Positions 34,159 through 42,506 of a DNA stretch of 64,000 bases are shown in pieces. A program made the translations under genes and the position numbers. Numbering within the stretch: position 1 is the stretch's first letter; each line of letters starts with the position of its first letter. Origin of the DNA: JAKEFM01 sp035695825 (GTDB taxonomy: Bacteria > Planctomycetota > UBA1135 > JAKEFM01); the NCBI GenBank assembly GCA_035695825.1, contig DASRRH010000019.1, positions 1 through 64,000 of the forward strand, in the 5' to 3' direction. The notes beneath the pieces were generated by a model. It saw only the letters and a list, made by a program, of their open reading frames with translations. It had not been told where the DNA came from and made no database searches.

Positions 34159-35171
34159 CCGCCCCCCTTCTTCCGGCGGAGGAGCGCGCGCGCGGCGGCG
34201 GCGACGTGGGGCGCGGTGAGGCCGTACTTCTCGAGGAGCTCCTCGGCCTTCCCCGACTGGCCGAATCGCCCGTCCACGCCGAGGAGCCGCATCGGGACGG
34301 GCCTCGTCCGCACGACGACCTCGGCGACGGCGCTCCCGAACCCCCCCTGGATCTGGTGTTCCTCGACCGTGAGGATCGCGCCGGTCTCCTCCGCGGCCGC
34401 CGCGATCGCGGCCTCGTCGATCGGCTTCACCGTGTGGAGGTCGAGGACGCGCGCCTCGATCCCCTCGGCGGCGAGGACCTCGGCCGCCTTCCACGCGTGC
34501 CAGACCTCGACGCCGCAGGCGGCGATCGTGAGGTCGGTTCCGTCGCGGAGGATCAGGGCGCGCCCGATCTCGAAGGGGACCGCGTCCTCGTAGAGGACCG
34601 CGGTCGAGGTGCGCGAGGTCCGGACGTAGCAGGGGCCGACGCGGCGCGCGACCGCCTCGATCGCCTTCTCGGTCGCGACGGCGTCGGCCGGGACGACGAC
34701 GGTCATCGGCGGGAGCACCCGCATCAGGGCGAGGTCCTCGAGCATCTGGTGGGAGGTGCCGTCCTCCCCGACCGTCAGCCCCGCGTGGCTCGCGACGATC
34801 TTGACGTTCAGGTTCGGGACGGCGACCGTCTGGCGCACCTGCTCCCAGGCCTTCCCCGTCGCGAACATCGCGAAGGAGGAGGCGAAGGGGATCTTCCCCA
34901 TCAGCGCCGCGCCCGCCGCGTGGCCGATCATGTTCGCCTCGGCCACCCCCATGTTGAAGAAGCGGTCCGGGAACCTCTTCGCGAAGAGCGCCGTCTTCGT
35001 CGAGCCGGAGAGGTCGGCGTCGAAGACGACGATCCGCGGCATCGTCTGTCCGAGACGGGCGAGCGCCTTCCCGTAGGCGTCGCGCGTGGCGATCTTCAGC
35101 GGTTCGCCCCGCCGGAGCGGGGCGGCGGCGCGAGGGGCGGTCGGCGACGAGAGACTCGGGCCGGGCTCCAT
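34155..35171 (-). CDS. Transketolase, C-terminal (pyrimidine-binding and C-terminal domain) half
   Basis: A 338-residue subunit. The core starts at TRDAYGKALARLG. IVVFDADLSGSTKTALF, FFNMGVAEANMIGHAAGAAL and SFAMFATGKAWEQVRQTVA are the Pyr-domain blocks, with catalytic Glu in GVAEANM. SHAGLTVGEDGTSHQMLEDL and a C-terminal domain with LTVEEHQIQGGFGSAVAE follow. The first 25 residues are a non-conserved Ala/Pro-rich leader, so the true start may be later. In most split transketolases the N-half gene comes first; here this half comes first in the operon. Confidence 0.92.
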   Translation of the reverse strand: MEPGPSLSSPTAPRAAAPLRRGEPLKIATRDAYGKALARLGQTMPRIVVFDADLSGSTKTALFAKRFPDRFFNMGVAEANMIGHAAGAALMGKIPFASSFAMFATGKAWEQVRQTVAVPNLNVKIVASHAGLTVGEDGTSHQMLEDLALMRVLPPMTVVVPADAVATEKAIEAVARRVGPCYVRTSRTSTAVLYEDAVPFEIGRALILRDGTDLTIAACGVEVWHAWKAAEVLAAEGIEARVLDLHTVKPIDEAAIAAAAEETGAILTVEEHQIQGGFGSAVAEVVVRTRPVPMRLLGVDGRFGQSGKAEELLEKYGLTAPHVAAAARALLRRKKGGG

Positions 35172-35302
35172 CCACGAAGCCTCTCCGCGCGGGGCGCGGC
35201 GTTCGATCGCCGCCGCTTCGGACGAGGCCCGGGCGCGAAGGGTCGCCGCGTTCTAGCCGCGCCCTCGCCGCGATGCAACGAGCCTCGGCCCGCGGCCGCG
35301 CG

Positions 35303-35512
35303 TCAGGCCGTGGTCTCGGTCTTGATCACCTCGACCGGGCAGGAGGCCGCCGCCTCCTGGATCCTCGAGACGAGGCTCTCGAAGAACTTCTCGGCGCCCG
35401 GTCGCACCCGGCACGTGTCCCCCGCGGGGACGGCGAAGACCTCGGGGGCGAGGTCCTCGCAGAGGTTGCAGGAGATGCAACCTTCCTCGATCCAGACGCG
35501 GGTGACTCGCAA
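35303..35512 (-). CDS. Single-cluster [4Fe-4S] ferredoxin
   Basis: A 69-residue ferredoxin. The cluster ligands are CISCNLC (Cys 12, 15, 18) near the N-terminus and a single Cys before Pro near the C-terminus (ASCPVEVI). The sequence WIEEGCISCNLCEDLAPEVF is typical of the small low-potential ferredoxins with one cluster (Fer4_13-like). It transfers single electrons in the cytoplasm; the partner cannot be told. It lies upstream of the transketolase genes on the same strand, about 130 bases away. Confidence 0.9.
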   Translation of the reverse strand: MRVTRVWIEEGCISCNLCEDLAPEVFAVPAGDTCRVRPGAEKFFESLVSRIQEAAASCPVEVIKTETTA

Positions 35513-35642
35513 GGGTCGCGCGCCGGAGGCTCCTTGCCCCCGACGGGATCATCCTCCCACGGCGGGAGGGCTCCCGCAAACGGGGCCCGGCTTGACCGCC
35601 CCGCGGAGGGGGCGGATAAACCGGGGCGGCGGGGGACACCGG

Positions 35643-36068
35643 ATGCTCTACATCACGCGGCGCGTCAAGTTCTCTGCGGCCCACCGGCTCTTCAACCCGG
35701 CCCTCTCCCCCGAGGAGAACCGCCGGATCTTCGGCGTCTGCGAGAACCCGGGCGGCCACGGGCACAACTACGCCCTCGAGGTCACGGTCCGCGGCGAGGT
35801 CCCGGCGCGGACGGGGATGGTGATGGACCTCAAGGCCCTCCAGGCCCTCCTCGAGGAGCGGGTCCTCTCCGCGATGGACCATCGGCACCTGAACCAGGAC
35901 GTCCCCTGCCTCGCCGGGATCATCCCGACGGCGGAGAACGTCGCCGTGAAGATCTGGGGGATCGTCGACCCCGCGCTCGAGGGGTGCGAGCTCTACCGGG
36001 TGCGCCTCTTCGAGTCGGAGGACAACTTCGTCGAGTACTACGGACCGAAGGGGAGGCCGCGGGACTAG
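35643..36068 (+). CDS. 6-pyruvoyltetrahydropterin synthase/QueD-like protein
   Basis: A 141-residue T-fold enzyme. It has the catalytic Cys and metal His set: FSAAHRL (first His), FGVCENPGGHGHNYALEVTV (Cys plus His pair) and later MDHRHLNQD with the catalytic Asp/His, ending ALEGCELYRVRLFESEDNF. QueD makes 6-carboxytetrahydropterin for queuosine, and PTPS makes pyruvoyl-pterin; sequence alone does not separate them, though bacterial homologues of this size are often QueD or folate-pathway PTPS-III. ATG at 35643 fits the family. It stands alone, convergent with the SDR gene. Confidence 0.88.
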   Translation: MLYITRRVKFSAAHRLFNPALSPEENRRIFGVCENPGGHGHNYALEVTVRGEVPARTGMVMDLKALQALLEERVLSAMDHRHLNQDVPCLAGIIPTAENVAVKIWGIVDPALEGCELYRVRLFESEDNFVEYYGPKGRPRD

Positions 36069-36089
36069 GGCTCCCCTCTCCCCCGACGG

Positions 36090-36800
36090 TCAGAGCGGCC
36101 CCGAGGCGGGCGCGATCGAGACCTCGTCGATCGAGCAATGCCGGGGGAGCGCGTAGGCGCTGAGGAGCGCCTCGGCGACCTCCTCGGGCCGGATCATCTT
36201 CCCCCGCTCCCGGTCGAACCCCTTCTCGTCCCACGCCGCCGTGTCCGTCGCTCCGGGGAGGATCGAGGTGACGCGGATCCCCGGCTCCCGCAGCTCCTCG
36301 CGGAGCACCTCCGTCAAGCCGAGGAGGCCGAACTTCGAGGCGCAGTAGGCCCCGCACCCGGGGAAGGCGCGGCGCGACGCGATCGAGCCGATCATGAAGA
36401 CGTGGCCCTTGGCGCTGCGGCGCAGCGCCGGGAGGAGGGCCCGGGTGAGGAGGAAGGGGCCCGTCAGATTCGTCTCGATCGTCTCCCGCCACGCCGTCGG
36501 GGTCGTCTCGGCGACCGGGACGGAGGCGTAGACGCCGGCGCTGTTGACGAGGACGTCGACGCGGCCGAACTCGCGGAGGACCCGCGCGGCGAGCGCGGCG
36601 ACCCCGGTCTCGTCCCGCACGTCGAGCCGGATCGCGAGGGCCGGGGGGCCGACCTCCTCGCAGCGCGCCGCGGTCTCCTCGATCTCGCGCTCGGTCCGCG
36701 CGCACGCCACGACGCGGGCCCCCCTCCGAGCGAAGCCGAGCGCGATCGCGCGGCCGATGCCCCGTCCGCCGCCGGAGACGAGCACGATCACATCCTTCAC
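36090..36800 (-). CDS. Short-chain dehydrogenase/reductase
   Basis: A 236-residue classical SDR. VLVSGGGRGIGRAIALGFA is the NAD(P)-binding TGxxxGIG motif (Ser replaces Thr), VLVNSAGVYASV is the NNAG-type motif (NSAG), and GSIASRRAFPGCGAYCASKFG holds catalytic Ser, Tyr and Lys. ILPGATDTAAWDE follows. The substrate is unknown. GTG at 36800 has AGGA about eight bases upstream. It is divergent from the sulfatase-like gene with only 15 bases between starts. Confidence 0.88.
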   Translation of the reverse strand: MKDVIVLVSGGGRGIGRAIALGFARRGARVVACARTEREIEETAARCEEVGPPALAIRLDVRDETGVAALAARVLREFGRVDVLVNSAGVYASVPVAETTPTAWRETIETNLTGPFLLTRALLPALRRSAKGHVFMIGSIASRRAFPGCGAYCASKFGLLGLTEVLREELREPGIRVTSILPGATDTAAWDEKGFDRERGKMIRPEEVAEALLSAYALPRHCSIDEVSIAPASGPL

Positions 36801-36815
36801 AGCGCCGATCCTATC

Positions 36816-38921
36816 GTGGAGACTCCCGCGGGCAGCGGCGTGCTCGGGTCCGAACGTCTCTCGTGCAGCCGAGTCGTTCGCCTCCTCGCGGGGGTGCTCG
36901 GGTCGCTCGCCCCCCTCGCCTCGGCGCCGGGGTGCGGTCGCCGCAGCGTCCCGAACGTGCTCCTCGTCACGGCCGACACGCTGCGGGCGGACCGCCTCGG
37001 CTGTTACGGGGGCGCGCGAGCCGCGACCCCGAACGTCGACGCGCTCGCCCGCGACGGGGTCCTCTTCGAGCAGGCCGTGACCCCGGTGCCGCTCACCCTC
37101 CCGGCGCACGTGAGCCTCTTCACCGGGACGGTCCCGGCGCGCCACGGGGTCACGTCGAACGGGGGCCACCGGCTCCGCGAGGAGGCGACGACGCTCGCCG
37201 AGATTCTCCGGGCCCGGGGGTACGCGACCGCGGCCGTCGTCGCCGCCTTCCCGCTCGACGGGCGATTCGGGCTGGCCCAGGGGTTCGACCTGTACGACGA
37301 CCGGCTCCCCCCAGTCGGTCCGGTCGTGAACCGGGCGCGCCGCGGCGCCGAGGTCACGGATCGAGCCCTCGGCTGGATCCGGGAGAAGGCGCGGGAGCCC
37401 TGGCTCCTCTGGCTCCACTACTTCGATCCCCACGATCCCTACGAGCCGCCGGAGCCCTTCGCCGCGCGGTACGCGGGCGCCCCCTACGAGGGAGAGGTCG
37501 CGTACCTCGATTCGTGTCTCGGCCCCGCGTTCGAAGCCGCCCGGGCGGCGGGCAGGAAGCGGGGGACGCTGATCGTATTCACGGCGGACCACGGCGAGGG
37601 GCTCGGGGACCACGGGGAGCCCTACCATGGGCTCTTCCTCTACGACGCGACCGTCCGGATCCCCCTCGTCCTCTCGCTCCCCGGCCGGCTTCCCGCGGGG
37701 ACGCGCGTCTCCTCGCAGGTCCGGCTGATCGACGTGCTCCCGACGGTCCTCGAGCTCTGCGGGGGGTCGGCCCCGCCAGAGGCGCAGGGCGAGAGCCTCC
37801 TCGGGGCGATCCCGGTCTCCGCCGACCGCCCCGCGCTCCTCGAGACGCAGGTGCCGGCCCAGGCCTTTGCCGCCCCGCCTCTGGTCGGGCTCCGCGCGGG
37901 CCGGCTCAAGTGGATCGAGGGGGAGCGCCCCGAGCTCTTCGACCTCGCCGCGGATCCGGCCGAGTCGAGGAACCTCGCGGGCGAGCGGCCGGAGACCGTC
38001 CGGCAGTTGCGGGAGACCCTGCGCCGCCTGCTCGCCGCCTGCGCGTCGCGGGGACTCGACGCCGAGCCGCGCGACCTCCGGCCCGAGGAGGTCGCGGCGC
38101 TGCGATCGCTCGGCTACGCCTGGGTGGGAGCCGGGTCGCGCCCCGCGACGGCCGGACCGGGGAAGAGCCACGTCGAGGTGTTCGAGGGGATGCGGCGCGC
38201 GCGAGGTCTCCTCGACGCCGGGGCGACCGGGGAGGCCCGCGCCCTGCTCGAGGAGCTCGGCGAGGGAGCGGCGTGGAACCCGGGCCTGGCGCGGCTCTTC
38301 CTCGTCCTCGTCGAGCGGGCGGGCGACCCCAAGCAGGGGGTCCGCTGGGCGAGCCGCTTGCGCGACCTCCACCCCGATTCCGCCCCCTTCTGGACGGACC
38401 TCGCCTGGGCGCTCCTGCGCGACGCGCGCTTCGAGGAGGCGCGACAGGCGGCGGTCGAGGCAGGGAGGCGCGACCCGGGCTTCCTCGACGCCGGGGCGAT
38501 GGAAGGGACGGCGCTCCTGGCGATGGGGCGGAAGGAGGAGGCCCAATCGGTCTTCCAGCGGGTCGTCGATGGGTCCGCCGATCCCGGCGGGGCGGCCCTG
38601 CGCGTCGCCGAGTTCCTCCTCCAGGCCGGGGAACGCCGGCTCGGCGAGGGATGGCTGCGGAGGGCGCTCGAGGTGAACCCCGTCCCGCCGCGGGCGCGGA
38701 ACCGGCTCGCGAGCCTCTACGCCGAGGAGGGTCGGTCGGACGAAGCGCTGGCGCTCCTGGAGGAGGTCCTCGCCGCCGATCCCGCGGACCTCGAGGCCCG
38801 CGCGCTCCGCGCTCAGGCCCTCGAGTCGCGCGGCGAGTCCGAGCGCGCCCGCGGGGAATGGGAGGAGATCCTCCGGCGCGATCCGGGCAACGAGTCCGCG
38901 CGGCGTCGCCTCGGCCGATGA
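36816..38921 (+). CDS. Sulfatase-like hydrolase/transferase fused to TPR repeats
   Basis: About 701 residues. The alkaline phosphatase-superfamily domain begins at NVLLVTADTLRADRLGCYGG with metal-binding Asp. The nucleophile block is VPLTLPAHVSLFTGTVPARH: where sulfatases have Cys/Ser-x-Pro-x-Arg, this protein has Thr-x-Pro-x-His, so it cannot form formylglycine and is more likely a phosphatase, phosphotransferase or another esterase with Thr nucleophile. IVFTADHGEGLGDHGEPYHG gives further metal ligands. From about residue 450 it has TPR-like repeats (RRARGLLDAGATGEARALLE; LAWALLRDARFEEARQAAVE). GTG 36816 and GTG 36840 are both possible starts; an Ala/Leu-rich segment ending near SAPGC could be a signal. 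Confidence 0.8.
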   Translation: METPAGSGVLGSERLSCSRVVRLLAGVLGSLAPLASAPGCGRRSVPNVLLVTADTLRADRLGCYGGARAATPNVDALARDGVLFEQAVTPVPLTLPAHVSLFTGTVPARHGVTSNGGHRLREEATTLAEILRARGYATAAVVAAFPLDGRFGLAQGFDLYDDRLPPVGPVVNRARRGAEVTDRALGWIREKAREPWLLWLHYFDPHDPYEPPEPFAARYAGAPYEGEVAYLDSCLGPAFEAARAAGRKRGTLIVFTADHGEGLGDHGEPYHGLFLYDATVRIPLVLSLPGRLPAGTRVSSQVRLIDVLPTVLELCGGSAPPEAQGESLLGAIPVSADRPALLETQVPAQAFAAPPLVGLRAGRLKWIEGERPELFDLAADPAESRNLAGERPETVRQLRETLRRLLAACASRGLDAEPRDLRPEEVAALRSLGYAWVGAGSRPATAGPGKSHVEVFEGMRRARGLLDAGATGEARALLEELGEGAAWNPGLARLFLVLVERAGDPKQGVRWASRLRDLHPDSAPFWTDLAWALLRDARFEEARQAAVEAGRRDPGFLDAGAMEGTALLAMGRKEEAQSVFQRVVDGSADPGGAALRVAEFLLQAGERRLGEGWLRRALEVNPVPPRARNRLASLYAEEGRSDEALALLEEVLAADPADLEARALRAQALESRGESERARGEWEEILRRDPGNESARRRLGR

Positions 38922-39024
38922 CCCGCCCGGCCGGGCGCCGCGCGGAGCGCTCCGGGAAGCGCCTTCCGAGCGTGGTCCGGGTTCCCCGCGCTCCCCATAA
39001 TCCGGGGCCGACGTCTCCCCTCCG

Positions 39025-39798
39025 ATGAACGGGGCCCCTCCCGGATCCCTCTTCCTTCTCGAGCTCGGCTTCGGGCTCTCCGCCCCGTTGCTTCTCGTCC
39101 GCAGGGCGCCGCTCGGGCCGTTCTTCTTCCGGCTCCTCGGGGGATTCGCCGCGGGAGCGACGGTCGCGGGGACGGCCCTTCTCCGCCTCGAGGCTCCGGA
39201 GCTCTCGCCCGCCGCTTCGCTCGGAGCCCTCCTCGCCCTCGTCGCTTCCGCCTCCCTGCTCCGTCCGCTGAAGACCGCGCGGCGCTCCCTCGCCCTGGGC
39301 GCCGCGGCGGGCGGATCGCTCCTCGCGCTCGCCGCGGCGATCGTCTCCTCGAGCGCCGCTCCGGCGACGGGTCTCGTCCTCTCGCTCGCTTCGTCCTTCG
39401 GCTCGGGGCTGGTCGTCGGGACCGTCGCGGTCGCGATGGCGCTCGGCCATTGGTACCTGGTCGTCCCGAACCTCGACGTCGCCTATCTGCGCCGCGCGAA
39501 CATCGCCTCGGCCGGGGCGATCGGAGCCAAGCTGGCGGCGGTCGGGGCGCTCGTCGCGGTCGGAGCGTCCGAGCTCTCGAGGACGCCGCTGTTCCGCCCG
39601 ATGGGCCTCTTCCACCTTGGCACCCGCGGGCTCGTCGGGCTCCTCGCCCCGCTCGGCTTCGCCGCGCTCGTCGCCGGATGCCTCCGCTACCGGAACACCC
39701 GCTCGGCGACGGGGATCCTCTACGCCTCGACGGTCCTCGTCCTCATCGGCGAGGCGGTGGGCCTGACCCTCTGGGGCTCCTACGGGATCCCGCTCTGA
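39025..39798 (+). CDS. Uncharacterised polytopic membrane protein
   Basis: A 257-residue protein with about eight membrane helices. A conserved-looking motif MALGHWYLVVPNL sits in the middle of the protein, with His and Tyr that could bind a ligand or heme; ALVAGCLRYRNTRSATGILY lies near the C-terminus. I recognise this pattern from uncharacterised bacterial membrane proteins but know no function. It is coupled to the following zinc-ribbon protein through a CTGA overlap, so the two may act together. Confidence 0.7.
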   Translation: MNGAPPGSLFLLELGFGLSAPLLLVRRAPLGPFFFRLLGGFAAGATVAGTALLRLEAPELSPAASLGALLALVASASLLRPLKTARRSLALGAAAGGSLLALAAAIVSSSAAPATGLVLSLASSFGSGLVVGTVAVAMALGHWYLVVPNLDVAYLRRANIASAGAIGAKLAAVGALVAVGASELSRTPLFRPMGLFHLGTRGLVGLLAPLGFAALVAGCLRYRNTRSATGILYASTVLVLIGEAVGLTLWGSYGIPL

Positions 39799-40250
39799 TC
39801 CCGCGCGTCGAGGTCCGCTGCGCGAAGTGCGGCGCTCCCCTGCGCGGAGAGGTCGGTCCCGTGGCCCTCGCGTGTCCTCGCTGCGGCGAGCGCGTCGCGC
39901 TCCGCGCGTCGTCGATCGCGCCGGACGGAGGCGTCGGCTCGTGCGTGGCGTGCGGCTGCCCCGACCTCTACCGGCAGAAGGACTTCCCGCGCCGCCTCGG
40001 GCTCGCCCTCGTCGGCCTCGCCGCGCTCCTCGTCTTCCTCGCCGTGGAGCGCCGCCTCCCCTTGTGGGCGATCTACTCGCCCCTCCTCGCCGCCGCCGCG
40101 CTCGACGCCGGACTCTACCTCGCCCTCCCCGAGATCGTCGTCTGCTACCGCTGCCGGGCCAAGCACCGCGGGTTCGCGCGCGAGCCGAGGCCGGAGCCGT
40201 TCGATCCGGCCGTCCACGACCGCTACGCCTTCGGCGCGCGCGCCCGGTAG
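39795..40250 (+). CDS. Membrane-anchored zinc-ribbon protein; probable CTG start
   Basis: About 151 residues. Two N-terminal zinc ribbons are visible: CAKC/CPRC at about residues 9-30 and CVACGC further on. One or two membrane helices (LGLALVGLAALLVFLAV and IYSPLLAAAALDAGLYLAL) follow, then a third CYRC pair and a soluble tail (FDPAVHDRYAFG). The first CxxC begins nine codons after a CTG that overlaps the upstream stop (CTGA); the first canonical in-frame start (a GTG) lies after that CxxC and would destroy it. CTG initiation by coupling is the best explanation. Function unknown. Confidence 0.7.
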   Translation: MIPRVEVRCAKCGAPLRGEVGPVALACPRCGERVALRASSIAPDGGVGSCVACGCPDLYRQKDFPRRLGLALVGLAALLVFLAVERRLPLWAIYSPLLAAAALDAGLYLALPEIVVCYRCRAKHRGFAREPRPEPFDPAVHDRYAFGARAR

Positions 40251-40304
40251 GGAGGACGCTCCGGGGGGGTCTCCGGACCCCGCGCTCGAGCCGGGTCGAG
40301 CTCT

Positions 40305-41555
40305 CTACGGGAGCCGCTTCCCCTTGATCTTCCCGACGAGGAGGGAGTCGCCCGCCTGGAACACGAAGGTCCCGGCGGTCGAGGGGGCGACGAGGAGGCT
40401 CGTCGCTCCGTCGAAGGAGACGTTCCCCGAGAGGACGCCGCCGCCGATCAGGTCGCCGTAGACGGAGGCCTGCCCGCCCGCGAGCGTGAGGCGCCCCGCG
40501 CCCGTCACGGACGCTCCGCGCCACGCGACGGCGCCGACGCCGAGGATCGAGGCGAGGTCGTTCGGGTCCGCCGGGTCGTCGCCGAGCCAGAGGAGGACCC
40601 CTTCCGGCGTCACGGACAGGACCGGTCCGGTCGCGGTCGTCGGGTCGTAGGCGTCGGCGAACTTGACGATCCCCCCGGTCGTGTAGCGCTTCCCGCTCGC
40701 CTTCGCCGCGAACCGGGCCGGAGCGAAGGCGAGGAAGAGGGGCCCCGTCATCGCCGCGTCCGTGATCGTCTGGACGATCGTGTTCCCCCCCGGCGTGATC
40801 TTGATCCGCAGCACGGCCGGCGGGCTCTCGTTCGCGACGTAGAGCCGCTCGTCGAAGCCGAAGGCGAGGCCGCGCGGGGTCGTCAGCCCCGGATCGGTGA
40901 TCGTCTGGACGATCCCCGTCGCGTCGAGGACGCGGATGCCGGGAGGCGCGGTGCTCGTGACGTAGACCGTGCCGTCCGGGGCGGAGGCGACCCCGAAGGG
41001 GGCGGTCCCCGCGCCCGGGTCGAGACCCCCGACGCTGTTCCCGCTCGGGTCGAACTCGTAGACCACGTCGTCGGTCTCGTCGGCGACGAAGACGTGGCCG
41101 TTCGGGCCGAAGGCGAGGGCGCGGGGCGCGCCCATGCCGCCCCCCGAGACGCTCCGGCGAAGGGCGCCCGCCGCGTCGAAGACGAGGACCTCCCCCGTCG
41201 CCTCGCTCACGACCCAACGCTCCCCGTTCGGGCCGATCGCCAGCCCGAAGGGGGAGTCGAGGCCGCCCCCGCTCGTCTCGTCGACCTTGGTACCCGTCGA
41301 GTCGAAGCGGACGAGCTTGTTCGTCGCGTCCGCCGCGACCTCGAGGAGGCCGTCGGGCCGGAAGGCGATCCCCTTCGCGGGGGAGGAGCCGAAGTCCGCG
41401 ACCGACGTGAAGGACCGGACGAGAGAGCGGTTCGGCGCGAACTCGAGGACGAGCCCCGAGGAGTCGCCGACGAAGAGGTTGCCCGGCGTGAAGGACTGGG
41501 AGAGGCCGGGCGAGGCGAGGGTCGCGAGGATCGCGAGAACGGAGAAGCGACGCAT
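40305..41555 (-). CDS. Secreted NHL/SMP-30-like beta-propeller protein
   Basis: A 416-residue exported protein with a signal peptide (MRRFSVLAILATLASPGLSQ). Six or so repeats follow with motifs such as PAKGIAFRPDGLLEVAADAT, SPFGLAIGPNGERWVVSEAT, PRALAFGPNGHVFVADETDD and APFGVASAPDGTVYVTSTAP, typical of NHL-type propellers. The C-terminal 130 residues resemble a repeat with 'GG.VVSGDVSFDG' character (LIGGGVLSGNVSFDGATSLL) and may be a beta-helix. No enzymatic residues are obvious. It is likely extracellular or cell-surface, with binding role unknown. Confidence 0.78.
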   Translation of the reverse strand: MRRFSVLAILATLASPGLSQSFTPGNLFVGDSSGLVLEFAPNRSLVRSFTSVADFGSSPAKGIAFRPDGLLEVAADATNKLVRFDSTGTKVDETSGGGLDSPFGLAIGPNGERWVVSEATGEVLVFDAAGALRRSVSGGGMGAPRALAFGPNGHVFVADETDDVVYEFDPSGNSVGGLDPGAGTAPFGVASAPDGTVYVTSTAPPGIRVLDATGIVQTITDPGLTTPRGLAFGFDERLYVANESPPAVLRIKITPGGNTIVQTITDAAMTGPLFLAFAPARFAAKASGKRYTTGGIVKFADAYDPTTATGPVLSVTPEGVLLWLGDDPADPNDLASILGVGAVAWRGASVTGAGRLTLAGGQASVYGDLIGGGVLSGNVSFDGATSLLVAPSTAGTFVFQAGDSLLVGKIKGKRLP

Positions 41556-41642
41556 GAAGCAACTCCCCTGGTTGCAGAAGCGCGGCTCGCCTATCGGCGG
41601 GGCGACCCGAACGACTTGAACGAGGGGAGGGTCGCGGCCGGG

Positions 41643-42335
41643 TCAGCCCCGGCCCGCGAACGACGCGTCCCGCACGGGCGCCTCCGTCTTCGACTCGAAG
41701 GGGCAGACGTCCCGGAGCGTGCAGCGGAAGCAGGCGGGCTTGCGCGCCTGGCAGACGAGCCGCCCGTGCCCGATCAAGGCGTGCCCGCAAAAGATCCACT
41801 CTTCCGGGGGGAAGAGGGACGCGAGGTCCTTCTCGATCTTCTCGGGTTGGTCCTGCGCGCTCAGCCCGAGGCGCTGAGCGAGGCGCAGGACGTGGGTGTC
41901 GACGACGAAGCCGGAGGGGATCCCGAAGGCGGTTCCGAGGACGACGTTCGCGGTCTTGCGCGCCACGCCCGGAAGCGTCAGGAGGTCCTCCATCCCGCGG
42001 GGGACCTCGCCGCCGTAGACCTCGACGAGTCGGCGGCAGGCACCGCGGATCGCCTTCGCCTTCGCGTTGTAGAAGCCGCAGGAGCGGATCGCGCGCTCGA
42101 GGGCCCCGCGCGGGGCGTTCGCGAAGTCGGCGGCCGTGCGGTACCGCGCGAAGAGGTCGGGGGTGACGAGGTTGACGCGCGCGTCCGTGCACTGCGCGGA
42201 GAGGATCGTCGCGACGAGGAGCTGGAGAGGGTTCTCGTGCCGCAGCGCGCAGGTCGCCTCCGGGTAGGTCTCGTGGAGGCGGCGCGCGATCTCCGGGGCG
42301 CGGCGCCGTGCCGCGCCGAGGTCGATCCTCGCCAT
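41643..42335 (-). CDS. nth: Endonuclease III (base-excision repair DNA glycosylase/AP lyase)
   Basis: A 230-residue protein. The helix-hairpin-helix LLTLPGVARKTANVVLG carries the catalytic Lys, VVDTHVLRLAQRLG carries the catalytic Asp, and the C-terminal iron-sulfur motif is CQARKPACFRCTLRDVC (C-x6-C-x2-C-x5-C). NAKAKAIRG is also conserved. It removes oxidised pyrimidines and nicks the DNA. ATG at 42335 has AGGA five bases upstream; an earlier ATG at 42395 would add 20 basic residues and lacks a ribosome binding site. Confidence 0.95.
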   Translation of the reverse strand: MARIDLGAARRRAPEIARRLHETYPEATCALRHENPLQLLVATILSAQCTDARVNLVTPDLFARYRTAADFANAPRGALERAIRSCGFYNAKAKAIRGACRRLVEVYGGEVPRGMEDLLTLPGVARKTANVVLGTAFGIPSGFVVDTHVLRLAQRLGLSAQDQPEKIEKDLASLFPPEEWIFCGHALIGHGRLVCQARKPACFRCTLRDVCPFESKTEAPVRDASFAGRG

Positions 42336-42506
42336 CCTCTTCCTCGCCGGTTTCCGCGCGGGGGGGGTTCGAGAACGGCGGAGGGGGCGGGACATCGGAC
42401 GGATCGAGCGAGGCGGACGCTACCGGCCCGCGGGATGGCGGGGAAGGGGCGGAGACGAAGCGGGCGCGGCCGAGGGGCCGCGCCCGTGAAAGAGGCGGTG
42501 CGCCCG

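Noticed and set aside
36816..38921. Genuine arylsulfatase
   Set aside because: The formylglycine motif is absent (Thr-x-Pro-x-His).
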